Below are positions 52,501 through 61,400 of a stretch of 64,000 nt of DNA, piece after piece. A model generated the notes under the pieces. The model had not been told where the DNA came from, searched no databases, and was given only the letters and a program-made list of their open reading frames with translations. The stretch is from contig CM041294.1 in NCBI GenBank assembly GCA_023052935.1, positions 84,305,474 to 84,369,473 on the forward strand. Direction: 5' to 3'. The first letter of the stretch is position 1. Every line of letters begins with the position of its first letter. A program made the translations under genes and the position numbers. Origin of the DNA: Piezodorus guildinii. Its lineage: Eukaryota; Arthropoda; Insecta; Hemiptera; Pentatomidae.

Positions 52501-53131
52501 TCCAAATAGCCTTCTGAGGTTTGCTATTGCAACAAATTTCATGTTCTAATATCACCATTTTTGACTCTATGGTGCACAATAGACCGATCTGGTCGTGGTG
52601 CTATCCCTATGCCAGCTCAAAAAAAAAAAAAATACATTGACCAACATGAGTCCTATTTTGATACTTGACATGTAAAAGTAAATCTTCATAGTTAAAACTG
52701 ATAACAGATAAATTTTGAACTGTGATACCGTATACTAGAACAACCTGACAGGCTTAATCTTTGGCCTGTCCTAATTAGAGGAATCAATTACCAAACTAAT
52801 CCATATGTTAAGATATTTTTAATATACCAAGTTTCTGTGTTTTTTTTTTTAATATGATAAACTATAAATAAGTAACTTTAATTTTCCTAAAAATAAACAA
52901 CTATAAATATTTACTCCCAATGGATACACACATTTTTTTTTTTTTTTAATTCAGCAACTTATTATATTATTACTGAGTCAAGTCAACTGCCATTCAAAAG
53001 TTGGGAACCTCTGTCCTTATTCTATAAAAATAAAAACCTCTTATACATTTATTTTTTTAATTTATTGTTTTTATTTTTTCAGAACTGAATACGCTAGCAA
53101 AACACCAACAACTCTCACAGCAATTGGTTGA
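25508..53131 (+). CDS. ATP10: ATP10-type P4-ATPase phospholipid flippase (5' end missing)
   Basis: Membrane pump moving phospholipid from the outer to the inner leaflet, with ATP hydrolysis and an aspartyl-phosphate intermediate. Exons: 25508-25712, 26630-26822, 27526-27776, 29372-29521, 29628-29741, 30930-31085, 33689-33864, 35126-35274, 35363-35503, 37632-37796, 37879-38067, 39148-39388, 40221-40298, 43985-44139, 45311-45513, 45595-45718, 45808-45965, 46044-46148, 49068-49255, 50259-50399, 53083-53131. All are GT-AG and phase-consistent, giving 1109 residues to TGA. Visible motifs: LDGESNLK (actuator), PMSL in TM4, [10 protein letters not shown] (phosphorylation), EAESPDE and KGAD (nucleotide-binding domain), [16 protein letters not shown], then TM5-TM10. 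CNEVIPAD-like [13 protein letters not shown] and the GATGIEDKL context fit class V. The 33689-35503 exons encode a Ser/Pro-rich nucleotide-domain insert; the acceptor at 33688 is weak. The first exon begins inside a codon, so N-terminal exons exist upstream. Confidence 0.93.
25755..26470 (+). mobile_element. Jockey-like LINE fragment in flippase intron
   Basis: Same family and orientation as 22830-23420: [14 protein letters not shown] near 25900, [15 protein letters not shown] near 26090, and a tail ending CCAATAAATAAATTTAAAAG. It contains stops and deletions (for example after 26155). It lies wholly within the intron 25713-26629. Confidence 0.65.
27290..27345 (+). mobile_element. SINE-C head fragment
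   Basis: AAGTGGATATGGCACTGGAT and a B-box-like TTCAAACCCC parallel the SINE-C heads at 33911 and 63743. Only about 55 bp can be aligned. Confidence 0.35.
28380..29015 (+). mobile_element. SINE-B copy split by a TTAA insertion
   Basis: The head 28380-28479 (GGGAGCCCGTGGCTGGGTGG, B box GAGTTTGAATCTC) and body 28904-29015 (ATGGGGATTCTCTCACAATC, GGAGTGATGACCCTAAA) match the intact copy at 18417. The two halves are interrupted at a TTAA (28476-28479, repeated at 28904-28907). Dropping 28480-28907 restores collinearity with 18417-18712. Confidence 0.7.
28480..28903. mobile_element. piggyBac-like non-autonomous element
   Basis: 424 bp between duplicated TTAA tetranucleotides. The ends are loosely inverted: CCTTTTAGTTTCGGA on the left and, reverse-complemented, CCTTTAAGTGCCGAA a few bases in from the right end. 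No transposase ORF. The target site is inside a SINE-B, so the empty site can be deduced. Confidence 0.6.
29833..30359. mobile_element. piggyBac-like element remnant
   Basis: 527 bp flanked by TTAA (29829-29832 and 30360-30363). Terminal inverted repeats share TACCACTCC: CCCATACCACTCCGTTGG on the left, TCCTTACCACTCCAACG reverse-complemented from the right. A short acidic frame on the + strand near 30090-30165 ([18 protein letters not shown]) resembles the acidic N-terminus of piggyBac transposases but is soon closed by a stop. It lies in the intron between the DKTGT exon and the exon at 30930. Confidence 0.6.
31349..32259 (-). mobile_element. Mariner transposon, internally deleted
   Basis: 911 bp with terminal inverted repeats TTGGGTTGTGTCACATG (left) and the matching TTGGGTTGTTTCACATG from the right, flanked by TA (31347-31348 and 32260-32261). 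Minus-strand translation from about 32070 gives the N-terminal helix-turn-helix region ([33 protein letters not shown]). The C-terminal end reappears at 31675-31450 as [22 protein letters not shown]. The middle, with the first catalytic Asp residues, is deleted near 31680-31710, so it cannot encode active transposase. It lies in a flippase intron. Confidence 0.85.
32262..33688. other. Intron, AT-rich, nothing recognised
   Basis: Remainder of the intron 31086-33688; no repeat family identified. Confidence 0.4.
33908..34160 (+). mobile_element. SINE-C copy
   Basis: Head GGAGCAGCGTGGCCTTGTGG with B box GGATTCGAATCCTGGCTGAG, then TTATTCTGTTATTTCAGTCA. The same head and early body recur at 63743-63905. 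The tail carries GTACGACTGTGG. It follows the flippase exon ending at 33864. Confidence 0.65.
34195..34960 (-). mobile_element. Repeat X, copy 3
   Basis: + strand blocks TAGGGTCCCCTGAAGCC, CAGACAGGGCTTAAATGC and CCATTGGAAAGTTAAAT correspond to copy 1 (12358-13625) in the same orientation. The start of X on the right is missing or diverged. Confidence 0.55.
35669..36687 (-). mobile_element. RTE LINE copy with 5' inversion (twin priming)
   Basis: The 3' part (35688-36440, minus) encodes the C-terminal quarter of the RTE ORF at 40680 ([19 protein letters not shown] to the stop, with frameshift near 35880) and ends in a (TTA)n tail. The adjacent 36448-36680 matches the element's 5' UTR and first codons (ATGGATTCCTCTGAG) on the opposite, + strand. 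A direct repeat TTTATTGT (35661-35668 and 36688-36695) encloses both parts. The roughly 2.4 kb between the parts is absent. Confidence 0.8.
36700..37631. other. Intron, nothing recognised
   Basis: AT-rich remainder of intron 35504-37631; a T homopolymer near 37420. Confidence 0.4.
38700..38765 (+). mobile_element. Repeat X, terminal fragment
   Basis: TGTTCACAATCGCAATACT and CTATATATTCCATATATAGG match the ends of X at 58945-58995 and 17195-17240. Only the terminal about 65 bp is present. Confidence 0.5.
40668..43901 (-). mobile_element. Full-length RTE-clade LINE retrotransposon
   Basis: About 3.23 kb: a 5' UTR of about 213 bp (43689-43901, GC-rich), one ORF, and a 3' end of only a few bases followed by a (TTA)n-type tail. 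A short 3' UTR and microsatellite tail are typical of RTE elements. It is flanked by a perfect 12-bp target-site duplication GTATTTAATTTA (40656-40667 and 43902-43913). It lies antisense in the flippase intron 40299-43984, ending 83 bp before the next exon. The intact ORF and perfect duplication indicate recent insertion. Confidence 0.9.
40680..43688 (-). CDS. RTE retrotransposon ORF: APE endonuclease plus reverse transcriptase
   Basis: 1002 residues without a stop. An apurinic-like endonuclease covers about residues 38-280: TWNVRSLN (Asn45), LQEVRW (Glu74), LGDANAKVG (Asp178/Asn180), IDHVL (247-248) and SDHELV (272-274). Reverse transcriptase covers about 555-830: [30 protein letters not shown] (611-619), DFKKAYDS (646-653), [10 protein letters not shown] (702-711) and the catalytic YADD (743-746). 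The C-terminal region holds [15 protein letters not shown] and [13 protein letters not shown]. The protein would nick the target and prime cDNA synthesis. The start at Met1 is the first ATG after the 5' UTR; Met34 before ENRELTIG-like KNRELTIG is an alternative. All catalytic residues I can check are present, so activity is plausible but unproven. Confidence 0.9.
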   Translation of the reverse strand: MDSSEVKRSLSGGKLVPRSGLRVGTASGESWRKMKNRELTIGTWNVRSLNTSGGLKSVANEVKGYHLDIVALQEVRWPGEGSLTEGKYTIWYGGSVNYCLGTGFLIRNRFLSALRDVQFFSERISVAIFQGRWFKIAFINIHSPTEDSDDEVKCEFYDKLESVYDKLPRNYIKIILGDANAKVGREEVYRPKIGKESLHEYSNDNGTRLINFAISKNLVIKSTTFKHKDIHKYTWTSPDGQTRNQIDHVLIQNRWQSSIINMRSYRGAECGSDHELVIAKLRQKLNTKKRTPNYIRPENFDLVKLNNLEIRKQFAIEVKNRFDALESSDEEHEDVNKLWEGIRDNIKEVGNLCLGKIENKKNKPWFDRDCQNMCKKRKTAKLNSLNNPSDNNVAYFRLVKNETSKLLKNKKREYLKGKIIEIEKHRNENNVREMYKGINQSRKRFEPLLNAVKDANNNIIADPSEILNKFKQHFDGILNTENNNQSPLSEYQSAEPWIDAPSKEEVEMAIGKLKRYKAAGNDNITSELIKACGEAGISKIHFLVKKIWETEKMPEEWKESILIPIHKKGPRSDCNNYRGISLLPVCYKIFSSILTSRITEYAEEIIGDYQCGFRRNRSTIDQIFSLRQILEKKLEYNSVVHQLYIDFKKAYDSIDRQKLYNIMIEQGIPRKLVNLVEMCLSETFHKVRIGHNYSERFEVRSGLKQGDSLSPVLFNLALEYVIEKVMCTEKGLNMGDKIPVLGYADDLVLLGEDTETIQLNTSVLIKTGKEIGLELNTDKTKYMISSRNGVDLGDIDVSGHTFEHVEKFKYLGSIITRKNEIQEEIKSRLKVGNACYYSVAKLLSSRLLSKNLKIRIYKTIILPTVLYGCETWPLTLKDEQRLKVFENKVLRKIFGPKRDEATGEFRRLHNAELRNLHPVNIIELIASRRLKWASKVVGLGEERIPRKLVFADPTGKRPKGRPKRRWEDCVKADLGGLGLNGEHWTSLCRRNLVVLASNLRVR
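44140..45310. other. Intron, nothing recognised
   Basis: AT-rich intron with a TA run near 44690-44708. Confidence 0.45.
46620..47265 (+). mobile_element. Repeat X, copy 4
   Basis: Begins with CTGGTGCGCGCAACACACG then ACTTTCATTTACCTC. It continues with ACAATCAGTTAGTTTTAT, GGCATTTAAGCCCTGTCAG and ATAATGAAACCTACATGAT, all shared with copies 1 and 2. The far end is lost. It is inside intron 46149-49067. Confidence 0.65.
47365..47458 (+). mobile_element. Jockey-like LINE 3' terminus
   Basis: TTTACTTGTATTTTTTTTAG, TACAGTTGTAAATTTCAAT and AAATTATG match the 3' ends of the jockey-like copies at 23380 and 26410; no coding part remains. Confidence 0.4.
47460..49060. other. Intron, nothing recognised
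   Basis: Contains a G homopolymer of about 11 at 47809-47820 and no supported gene. Confidence 0.4.
49256..50258. other. Intron, nothing recognised
   Basis: No repeat family recognised. Confidence 0.4.
50698..50812 (-). mobile_element. tRNA-derived SINE fragment
   Basis: The minus strand carries TGTTCTCTGGGTCCTGGATT then CAAAACTGGTGG, resembling the B-box region of SINE-C (ACTGTTCTCCAGG..CCTGGC). It is degraded. Confidence 0.3.
51356..51800 (+). mobile_element. Jockey-like LINE remnant with internal deletion
   Basis: The translation shows [30 protein letters not shown] and a YVDDT motif: the RT palm with the catalytic loop altered from the usual FADD. It then jumps to the C-terminal tail (RRLPRDLLV, about 51665-51700) and a 3' end rich in AATAAAT. 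Confidence 0.6.
51867..52630 (+). mobile_element. 5'-truncated LINE with RNase H domain, 13-bp duplication
   Basis: The frame encodes an RNase H domain ([32 protein letters not shown]). A C-terminal region follows with [16 protein letters not shown] and a CCHC-like cluster ([15 protein letters not shown]), ending at a stop at 52547-52549. One in-frame stop lies near 51986. It ends in an A run (52619-52630). A direct repeat AATACATTGACCA occurs at 51854-51866 and 52631-52643. RNase H-bearing LINE clades include I, LOA and R1 relatives; I cannot choose between them. Confidence 0.8.
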
Positions 53132-54390
53132 CTGATCAGTATTACCTCAAAAACTCATGTAGTATTTTAAAGGAAAATATATACCATTTATATTTTTCTG
53201 TTAGATGTTTAAAAAAAATGCTTTAAAACAATATCAGGCATTTGTGATGTCTTTGTATGCCCCCCCTCCCCTAAATCTGTCTATTTGTACATATATCCAG
53301 TTTATATATTCTTGCCAATTGTATTGTTGTCATTAATTATGAATATTTATAATTGTTATTAAACTTGTTGATTATTATATACTTATATTTTTAATGTATG
53401 TAATTAAATTTTCCTCTATCTTGCCATGGTCATTACTTTGATACAAGTTTTTCATTTATCTAGTTCAATTTATCTCTTGCGATTTTTATTATATATTTTA
53501 CAAATTGGATATACTATTCTTTGATTTTAATTATTGGTATAAAAATTACTATTTCTTGACATATCAAATTATATCATTTTGTGTTCTTTTTATTCTTACT
53601 ATATGTATATATCCTTTGTTCCATTGGTTAGAATTATTTTAATTTTTGTAGAAAAATGAATCAAACATGTTTCAAAAGGTATCTCACATGTTTATTGTTA
53701 ATGTGATACCTGTATGTAGAATATATTTAATAGATTATCAGTTCTTTTGTGAGTGATTGGCCATATGGAGATACAATAATTACTTATCAATTACAAAGCC
53801 TTATCATGTGCCACTTTTAATACATATTTTTACATATAATATGTAATATTAGCAAATGCTAATAAACTATATTTTGTTATGGTGTACATTGTATATAGAT
53901 AAAGAAATATATATCTAACTCTAAACGAGCTAGTGGAGTATGGAAAAAACTAAAAAAAAAACTGAATAAGTTATGAATAATTGGTTGTAAATTATGTAAA
54001 ATATAACAAAATTATTTATTTATACTTATTTTAATGTTAAGCATGAAAAATGTGATAATTAATTATATTCGGCCGTTTTCTTTTATGCTTAGTTTCATGG
54101 AAATTATTTCTGTGCCATGCTTACTTTTGGCTTAGAAATATCAAACTATGTTGAATTTCGATGATCTATTTCTCATAAGTGATACTTTATTTTAAATGTA
54201 TAATCACGTCAAGATAAAAAGTCATAGTAGATAATGCTAGATTATTGACATATGCTTGGTAAGAATATGTTGTAAATCAGAAACGTATATTCTTATCCAA
54301 TTTATAATTTGCAAGATACAATTTATGTTTTTAATTGAGGTATACTTAAATTTGTCACCTTGTGAAATCACCAAAAAATAAATAAAGTAA
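53132..54390 (+). other. Flippase 3' UTR with candidate poly(A) signals
   Basis: Follows the TGA at 53129-53131. AATAAA hexamers occur at 53861-53866 and as an overlapping pair at 54377-54386. Which is used cannot be told from sequence. Confidence 0.45.
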
Positions 54391-55433
54391 TTGGTTGTAA
54401 TCATTGTGATGTAGCAAAATTTTGATCATCTAAAAACTGAGTCAATAATCTGCATATGCTCTTATCTTGAATATAAAATTAATTATATTATTTACTTATT
54501 CTGAAAATAATTAAGTAGTTTTTTTTTTCCTTTAAAACTAGTCTCCTATTTTCAACTTAATTAAATAATAAAAATTGTTCATTCTGAGTATGTATGATCA
54601 TTTTATTATATCTATGTACTTAATATATGCAATGCTGTTTTGTTTTTTTAAATCATAATAGTAAGAAGTCAATTCCACAAATGTATTGGGACCAATATTG
54701 TAGACTGTCATTCCATTTATATTTTGTATTGATATTTCCTACAGTTTTATATTTATAGCTGTTCTTTTAATTCTTTAATTTACTTCAAATCAAAAACTTT
54801 TAGCCATTTATTTTGAAAAAAGAGTACAATTATAACAGTGATTACTTCATCATTAAAGCCTCAATTACTATCTCTCCTATTATTTTCTAGTTAAGTTAAC
54901 ATTTTTGTAAATGTCTGACTGTATTAAAATGTATATTTTTATGTTATTTTGAATACAATATTTAAAATGAAAAATAATTTTGTTTATATTATTCCTAATC
55001 CCTTTTTCCATACATGATGTATTTATATGGCAGAGTCCAACTTTTGTTAAGATTATTAACTTTTGCTTCAATATAATGAGAGTACCATTATCTAAATTAT
55101 TTCCAACCAACCCATCTTTGTGACAGTAACTAATTGGGTTAATGTGAAATCTCATATAATAATTTAGTAGAATTTTACCTTGAATATAATATTCAAATGA
55201 AGATATTAAATTCAAATAACCTGAGTAAAGGCGGAAAGGAAAAGGTATGGTTAGAATAATCAATTCAATTAAAGTCTCCCGTTATTATTATTCATTTTTT
55301 TAATGAATATCATAATTTTTTTTTTAAATTGGACCTATTTCTTGAGAACGATTTATAATTTCAGGCAATAGAAATAGAACCTCGGTAACTTATACGATGT
55401 GCTCTAGGTTCGCTGCCTACCGATATCTATTTG
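54391..55433. other. Intergenic region between flippase and Caprin
   Basis: AT-rich, with no ORF or repeat recognised. It presumably contains upstream regulatory sequence of the Caprin gene. Confidence 0.4.
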
Positions 55434-55445
55434 TGGCAACACTGT
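55434..55445 (+). promoter_or_regulatory. Motif-1-like core promoter element of Caprin
   Basis: TGGCAACACTGT lies 39 bp upstream of the Caprin ATG. It matches the Drosophila housekeeping promoter Motif 1 (YGGTCACACTR) at 9 of 11 positions. A housekeeping-type TATA-less promoter would suit a Caprin gene. The assignment is by similarity only. Confidence 0.35.
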
Positions 55446-55483
55446 AAGCTTGCATTTTGTCTGTTTCTTTATCCCTGTGAAAA

Positions 55484-58400
55484 ATGCCTACCGCAGCTGT
55501 AGCAAAGTTAGAGAAACAGGGGTCTTTAGACGCTAATGACCCTTTACGGCAAGGTATTGTGATGGTAGAACACAAAATACGGAATCTGGAGAAAAGAAAG
55601 GTAAGACAATCCCAAATAACGACTTTTACTACGACTCAAATACGTACTTGGCACTTAGTACGCCATATTTGCCATGTGCTTATTGGTTTCATTTTCGGCG
55701 TTAATCTTCTCTGATTTTATATTTTATTATTGCCTTCAACTGTGTTTTGTTTGTATCTTTCATTATTTCAAACCGGTATCCGCAATCAGTGGGAATATGA
55801 TTATTTCAATGATGCCGGGATCGGTTGACGAAGTAGCGTGTTTAACCCAATGCTATCGTTTTAGGCTAAATTGGATGGATATCGTGATTTGCAAAAAAGT
55901 GGAAAGGACCTGAATACTGACCAGTTGGAAGCCATCTCAAAGTATGATGCAGTCATTCAACAATTGGAATTTGCCAAAGAACTATCCAAGCATCTTACCA
56001 GCCTAGCTTTGGATGCTGTTAAAAACATAAAGAAGCAAGCCAGAAAGGATGCCCAAGAAAAAGCCCAACAGGATTTGTCCAGGACCAAGGAAATGTTAAT
56101 GATTCAGGTATACAAATAATTTATTGTTATTGAGGTATTCTAGTGTGATTTCAATGCCATGTGCAATGACCCATTGATTCATAAGTACTACAGGCGTAAT
56201 TGTACGACTGTTAGAAGATTTATTCACAATGAGTTCTCTGTAAGTGGGTAATTCAATTATTAACCCATCATTGCATTTTATAATTTGGTATTACAATGAC
56301 AACTTGTTTGCGCTGTTAATTTTCATTTTACAGAGCTATCGGTTCAATTTTAAGTTGTATTTGGTTGAACCTTTGAATTTCTAAGAACCCTATATGAAAA
56401 TACATTTAAAAGTTCATGTTCTTTTGATTTGTTTGTTAATTTTTTCTTATAGGTGCTCAAAAATTACAGATTTTTGGTTGTAATTCTTTTAGAACTCATG
56501 GTTATTAGTATTTAGTATTGTTTAGTTATGTGTTATCCTGAGTAGCATCACTGACTCATTTGTTTTCCTGGTTTTATTTAATTTCTTTCTTTTGATTGAA
56601 TTTATGTTAAGATGTCTGCATTAGTATTTGTATTAGATACAATAAATCAATTAACTGATTTTTAATTATTTTAACAGTAAGCTTGGTTTTTTAGCCCACA
56701 TTTATGTTTTTCTTTTTTTGCTGATAAAAAAAAAGTATTGGATACTCATAGTAAAGTTATAATACCCAGTCTTCATTTGTATATTAAAATGTCATATACA
56801 GAACTTAAGAGTTTGTTGCTGTCTTATGGCGCTTTATATTTTGTTGTATAAATTGTGTCATTATGTTTCTCCATTCAATAATTCTCTTGGATCACATCAC
56901 TTCATCTTGTTGAATCTTGATCTCATCTTAAAAACTTCATATATACTATCATACATTTTAAGTAAATAGGTGTTGTATGAAAACTGTAGTTACTTTTGTT
57001 TCTGATTAGTTATTTCAAGTTGTTAATAATTTATATTTTTTTTTTTTTTTCTTCTTTAATAACAATGTTAGTTTATTGGCAATAAATGATGATTTCTGGA
57101 TTCCCCTTCATTTGTCTCAGTAAATGAGAATTTCCGAATCTGATATTGCCTGATATTAATAAATGAGTTTGTTCGTACTCAAGATTTGATCATCATGAAA
57201 CTGCTAAGTGCATCTGTTGCAGAATATTTTTGTTTCGAAATCTGTTATCTGCATGTTCCTTACAATTTGATTATAATTTTTAGACAGGTTGGATCAGAAG
57301 TAAGGTCAATCATAAATTTCTATCTCAGATAATTTTTTTTTTTTTTTTTTTAAGTACGAAACATTAAACTTCTTAAAAAATTTAAGTTTATCAAGAAATG
57401 TCAAGAGGTAAACTACTCTAGAATTGCTTATTTATCTTTTATCATATTTATTGAGGTATAATAGTGTTTGTTTTGTTACATGCTATTTTTAGTTGTTATA
57501 ATTGACTATTTCCTTCATTATTAAGTATCCTAATTTACCAGTAAAACGTATGCAATTAATTATGAACTAATTGTGTTTTATTGTAGCTGGAATTGTGCTT
57601 GGCGATTGTTTGTTTTGAATTGTTTTAATTGTTATTTAAACTTTAGTTTCTGATTTTATATTTCAACTTAATTTGTAATGTGGTTATTTTATATTTAGAC
57701 TATTCCTGAAAACTTCTTTGCATAAAATTTTAAGTATCAAATTTTTCCTTTGTATTTTTTGTTTTTTTACCTAATCTGATTTCAACTTCAAATACTTCTT
57801 TTTAAGTCGTATCATAATTTAACTTATGTAGAACAGTAATAGTCAATTCTGCTTGCTATCTTTGTACAATTAATAGAGAAAGGTACTATACTCGCTAATA
57901 ATTTAAATATAGTTCCCTAGTATACATCCAGGCTATTTTTAGTAGTTTATATTATTAATCAATAAAGTTTTACTTCATTAAAGTAGATTTCAGGTATCCA
58001 AGGTCACTGATGTGGTTTAAAACACATTGATGAGTTTTTCTGTAGTTGAAAAAAAAAAAATTATAATAAACTTTTCAGATCATAAAATGCATTATTATTA
58101 ATAATATTTCACCTCTGTTTACTTTCATAAACTTATATTAACTTATTATTGCATTTTAATGATAAACAAGCAATGTCTATTCTTTTTTCTTTATTTTTAT
58201 TATTCTAATAAAATTTATGTGTAATTAAGAATAAATAAAACACACTTCCTTTGTGATTTTGGTGTATTTATATGTTATTAAACTTATGAATTTTCTGTGT
58301 CTATTTAAATTAAAGAAAAATCATTATTTCAGAATGGGGATATGTCACTTAACTCATAAAGATGTAATGTAATATACAACAAACCCTACCTCATTGAATA

Positions 58401-61400
58401 TACTAATATAAATAATATAACTATATCATGAAAAATCATATAAGCAAAAATTATGAAATTGTTTCTGGAAAAATATAACTATTGTTATTTTAAAATATAA
58501 AATCTGGTGTGGGCAACACACGACTTTCACTTACCTCCGTTGTGATAATCTATTACAGAATTTTCAAACGCAGTTACAGAAAAAATCAGTGAACCCAATA
58601 AAGAATTAATGAAATTGCATTTCTATAGAAACATGTGTTCTATTATATTATTATCTAAAACAATCAGTTAGTTTTATGGCCTTATCATCACCCTTTATTA
58701 ACTTTTACAAGCTTCTTATGTATAAGATAATATTTTTCTACATTCTTTAGCTTTATATTATACATGTATATTACTGTTCTTATGTTCAAAAACAAAAATT
58801 TGCATTCAACAAATATTTTTGCAGTTTTCTCTTTTAGTTGAAAATCGAATTCGTTCAACGCTTAAACCTTTTATGGGGGACTTGCTCATCTGGACTCACG
58901 GGACTTTAAAACGTGTATTTCCGTTGAAAACTCAAATTCAAAAATGTTCACAATCGCAATACTTTTCCTTACTATATATTTCATATATATGTAAGTGAAA
59001 GGAAAAGTCTAAAAGTATATTGAGGATGCAGGCTTGGCTGTTGATGTGATTATGGGAAGAATGTTTTTTGGCTCTCTCAGTTCTAGCTTTGTTTATTTAT
59101 TTAACATCACTTTATGCTATTAAGGCTAATTGGACGATGCTACAGTGAAAGTCCCTTATTTTGCCTATCCAAGTTTAATTAGGATAGGGGTCTTTAACGA
59201 GTGCCTGAGTACATAGGCTCAGTTAGAGACCATCATTTTATATCCCCTCAAGGAGAGCATATCCAAGGATTTTTTACTGCTATAAAAATTCTAAGGCCAT
59301 GTGCCTGGTTTGAACCTTTGACCTTGAACGTGTGTGTAGTTAGTTATGCTAACAACTATACCACAGGAGGCCTCCTGGAACTAACCTCCAGTTCTAGATT
59401 TTTACTTGGTAGAGCAGAATGTTGACAAGCATTCAAAGATATTAGATCATAGAACATTAATTGCCTTGAGAAGAGAATATAGCCATTTATTTAGAATTTA
59501 AAGAGGGATTTGAATGTAGATAGGGAAGAATAGAGATTTTAGTTCCGCATTCCAGTGGGGTATAGATTTCAGAAATATAGGATCTTGGTTTTACAGGAAT
59601 GTGAGTTTCAGTTGTTAGGGGTTGTGGATTTTTAAGTCAAATAATTATTTAGATTTACTTAGGAAGCATAGTGTCAAAGAGGATAAAAAAGCCATTTTTT
59701 GCTCACCATATTGGTTATTTTATTTATGCTGATTGTCACACTTATGCCATAGTAGCATAAAGTGACATTGAATAAAACAAACATATTTATGCTGATAGAT
59801 AATCAAGTTCGCACCCTTTTTAGATATTGGCAATGTATGATGATTTATGGATTCCCCTTCATTTGGTTTTATAAATGAAAATTTTCCTATCCTGACATTG
59901 CCAAAGCTAATTTTTGACTGATTGTTGTAAAAGGTTATAATTTTGATCGACCATATAAATATTAAGAAAAACAATTAGGAGATTTGATATTTTGATGTAG
60001 GTTAGATATACAGGAACATCTAGATGTAAAAAAACAACTTAAACTCTGTGGAAAGATGTCTTTACGTATTAAAAAGATATCTGTTATAATAAATCAAGCT
60101 CACATAACATTTTATTAAATAATGGCAATAAATGATGATTAATGGATTCCCCTTCATTTGTTTTTATAAATGATAATGTTCCTATCCTGACGTTGCCATG
60201 ACTCATTTTTGACTGGTGTTTTTTATTTATAACACATTTTAGTTACATTTTTTATTGCTACTAGGAAGAGTAATATCACATTATTATGGATAAAAGTAAA
60301 TGTATAATTCAACTTTAACTCGCCAAAATAGTGAGGGGAGACATGGGTGTTAGTAGGGGCTAGGTGTAGCTTGCCTCCCTCTAAAGTTAGATTGGAATAA
60401 GCAAAAATAATAAACTTTTAATCTAAAATAAGATATTAGGAGGTGGTTAGAGGCTGATATTACTTCTAAGTACATACTTAATTTCCAAATCTACATGCAT
60501 ATATTATATGTTATTCTTAACCTGTTAACCGGCGAATTCCCTTGTTAATTACGCAGCATATTATGGGCGTGAATTCTTTCTCTAGGACGTGTCAGTACAT
60601 CACGCCCAGAGAACGTAATTTCATATTCTTACTTTTTTTTATTTATGCTTAAAATAAATGAAAAGACTATAAAAATTATATGTCTTCGTTGAGAAAAGAA
60701 CGTACTTCTCACCCATGTCCACTGCTCACAATAGCGAAATGATACTGATTTTCTCCGCATCTTAAATTCATGTTGAAACATGTATCAATGACTAATACCT
60801 TTGTTGTACAAAACTATACGTCCCACCCGTTCCAGAGCACAACACATATTTGAAGGACTGATTTTTACGTCATACCCGTACACGCTATAGTTTACGTTTG
60901 ATGTATTTATACGTCCTGCCCGGTTAACTAGTTAAGGGACCCAATCCTTAAATAAATACTATTTTCTATTCTATACCATATAAACACTGTTTGGAAAAAA
61001 ACTTATATCGACCCACTTCCTCCCTCCTTCATCTTACCTAGATAAAATCCTGCACCTATCCCTTTGTGAAAATGGAGAGAGAGGGTTCTTAACACTTTCT
61101 AATAATGGCAATGTATGATGATTTATGGATTCCCCTTCATTTGTTTTATAAATGAAAATGTTCCCATCCTGATGTTGCCAGAGCTCGTGTTTAACAATCA
61201 TTACCTCATATTTTTGTCCTTAGTTGCGGCTAGAGAAACGTTATCACATCCTGTCTGTTAAGGGTGTGAGAGAAACTGTGGGATTTGTATCTAAATAGTA
61301 AATGAGTGTTGCAGATTTTATAAAAGTTGTGATATGGGCTTGAGTGGTGGATTTAAAACTAAAAGTCTAATGATGGATATTATAATAATATGAAGGCTAT

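Noticed and set aside
54880..55263. 127-residue minus-strand frame between the two host genes.
   Set aside because: AT-rich chance frame with low-complexity Ile/Asn/Lys content and no motif.
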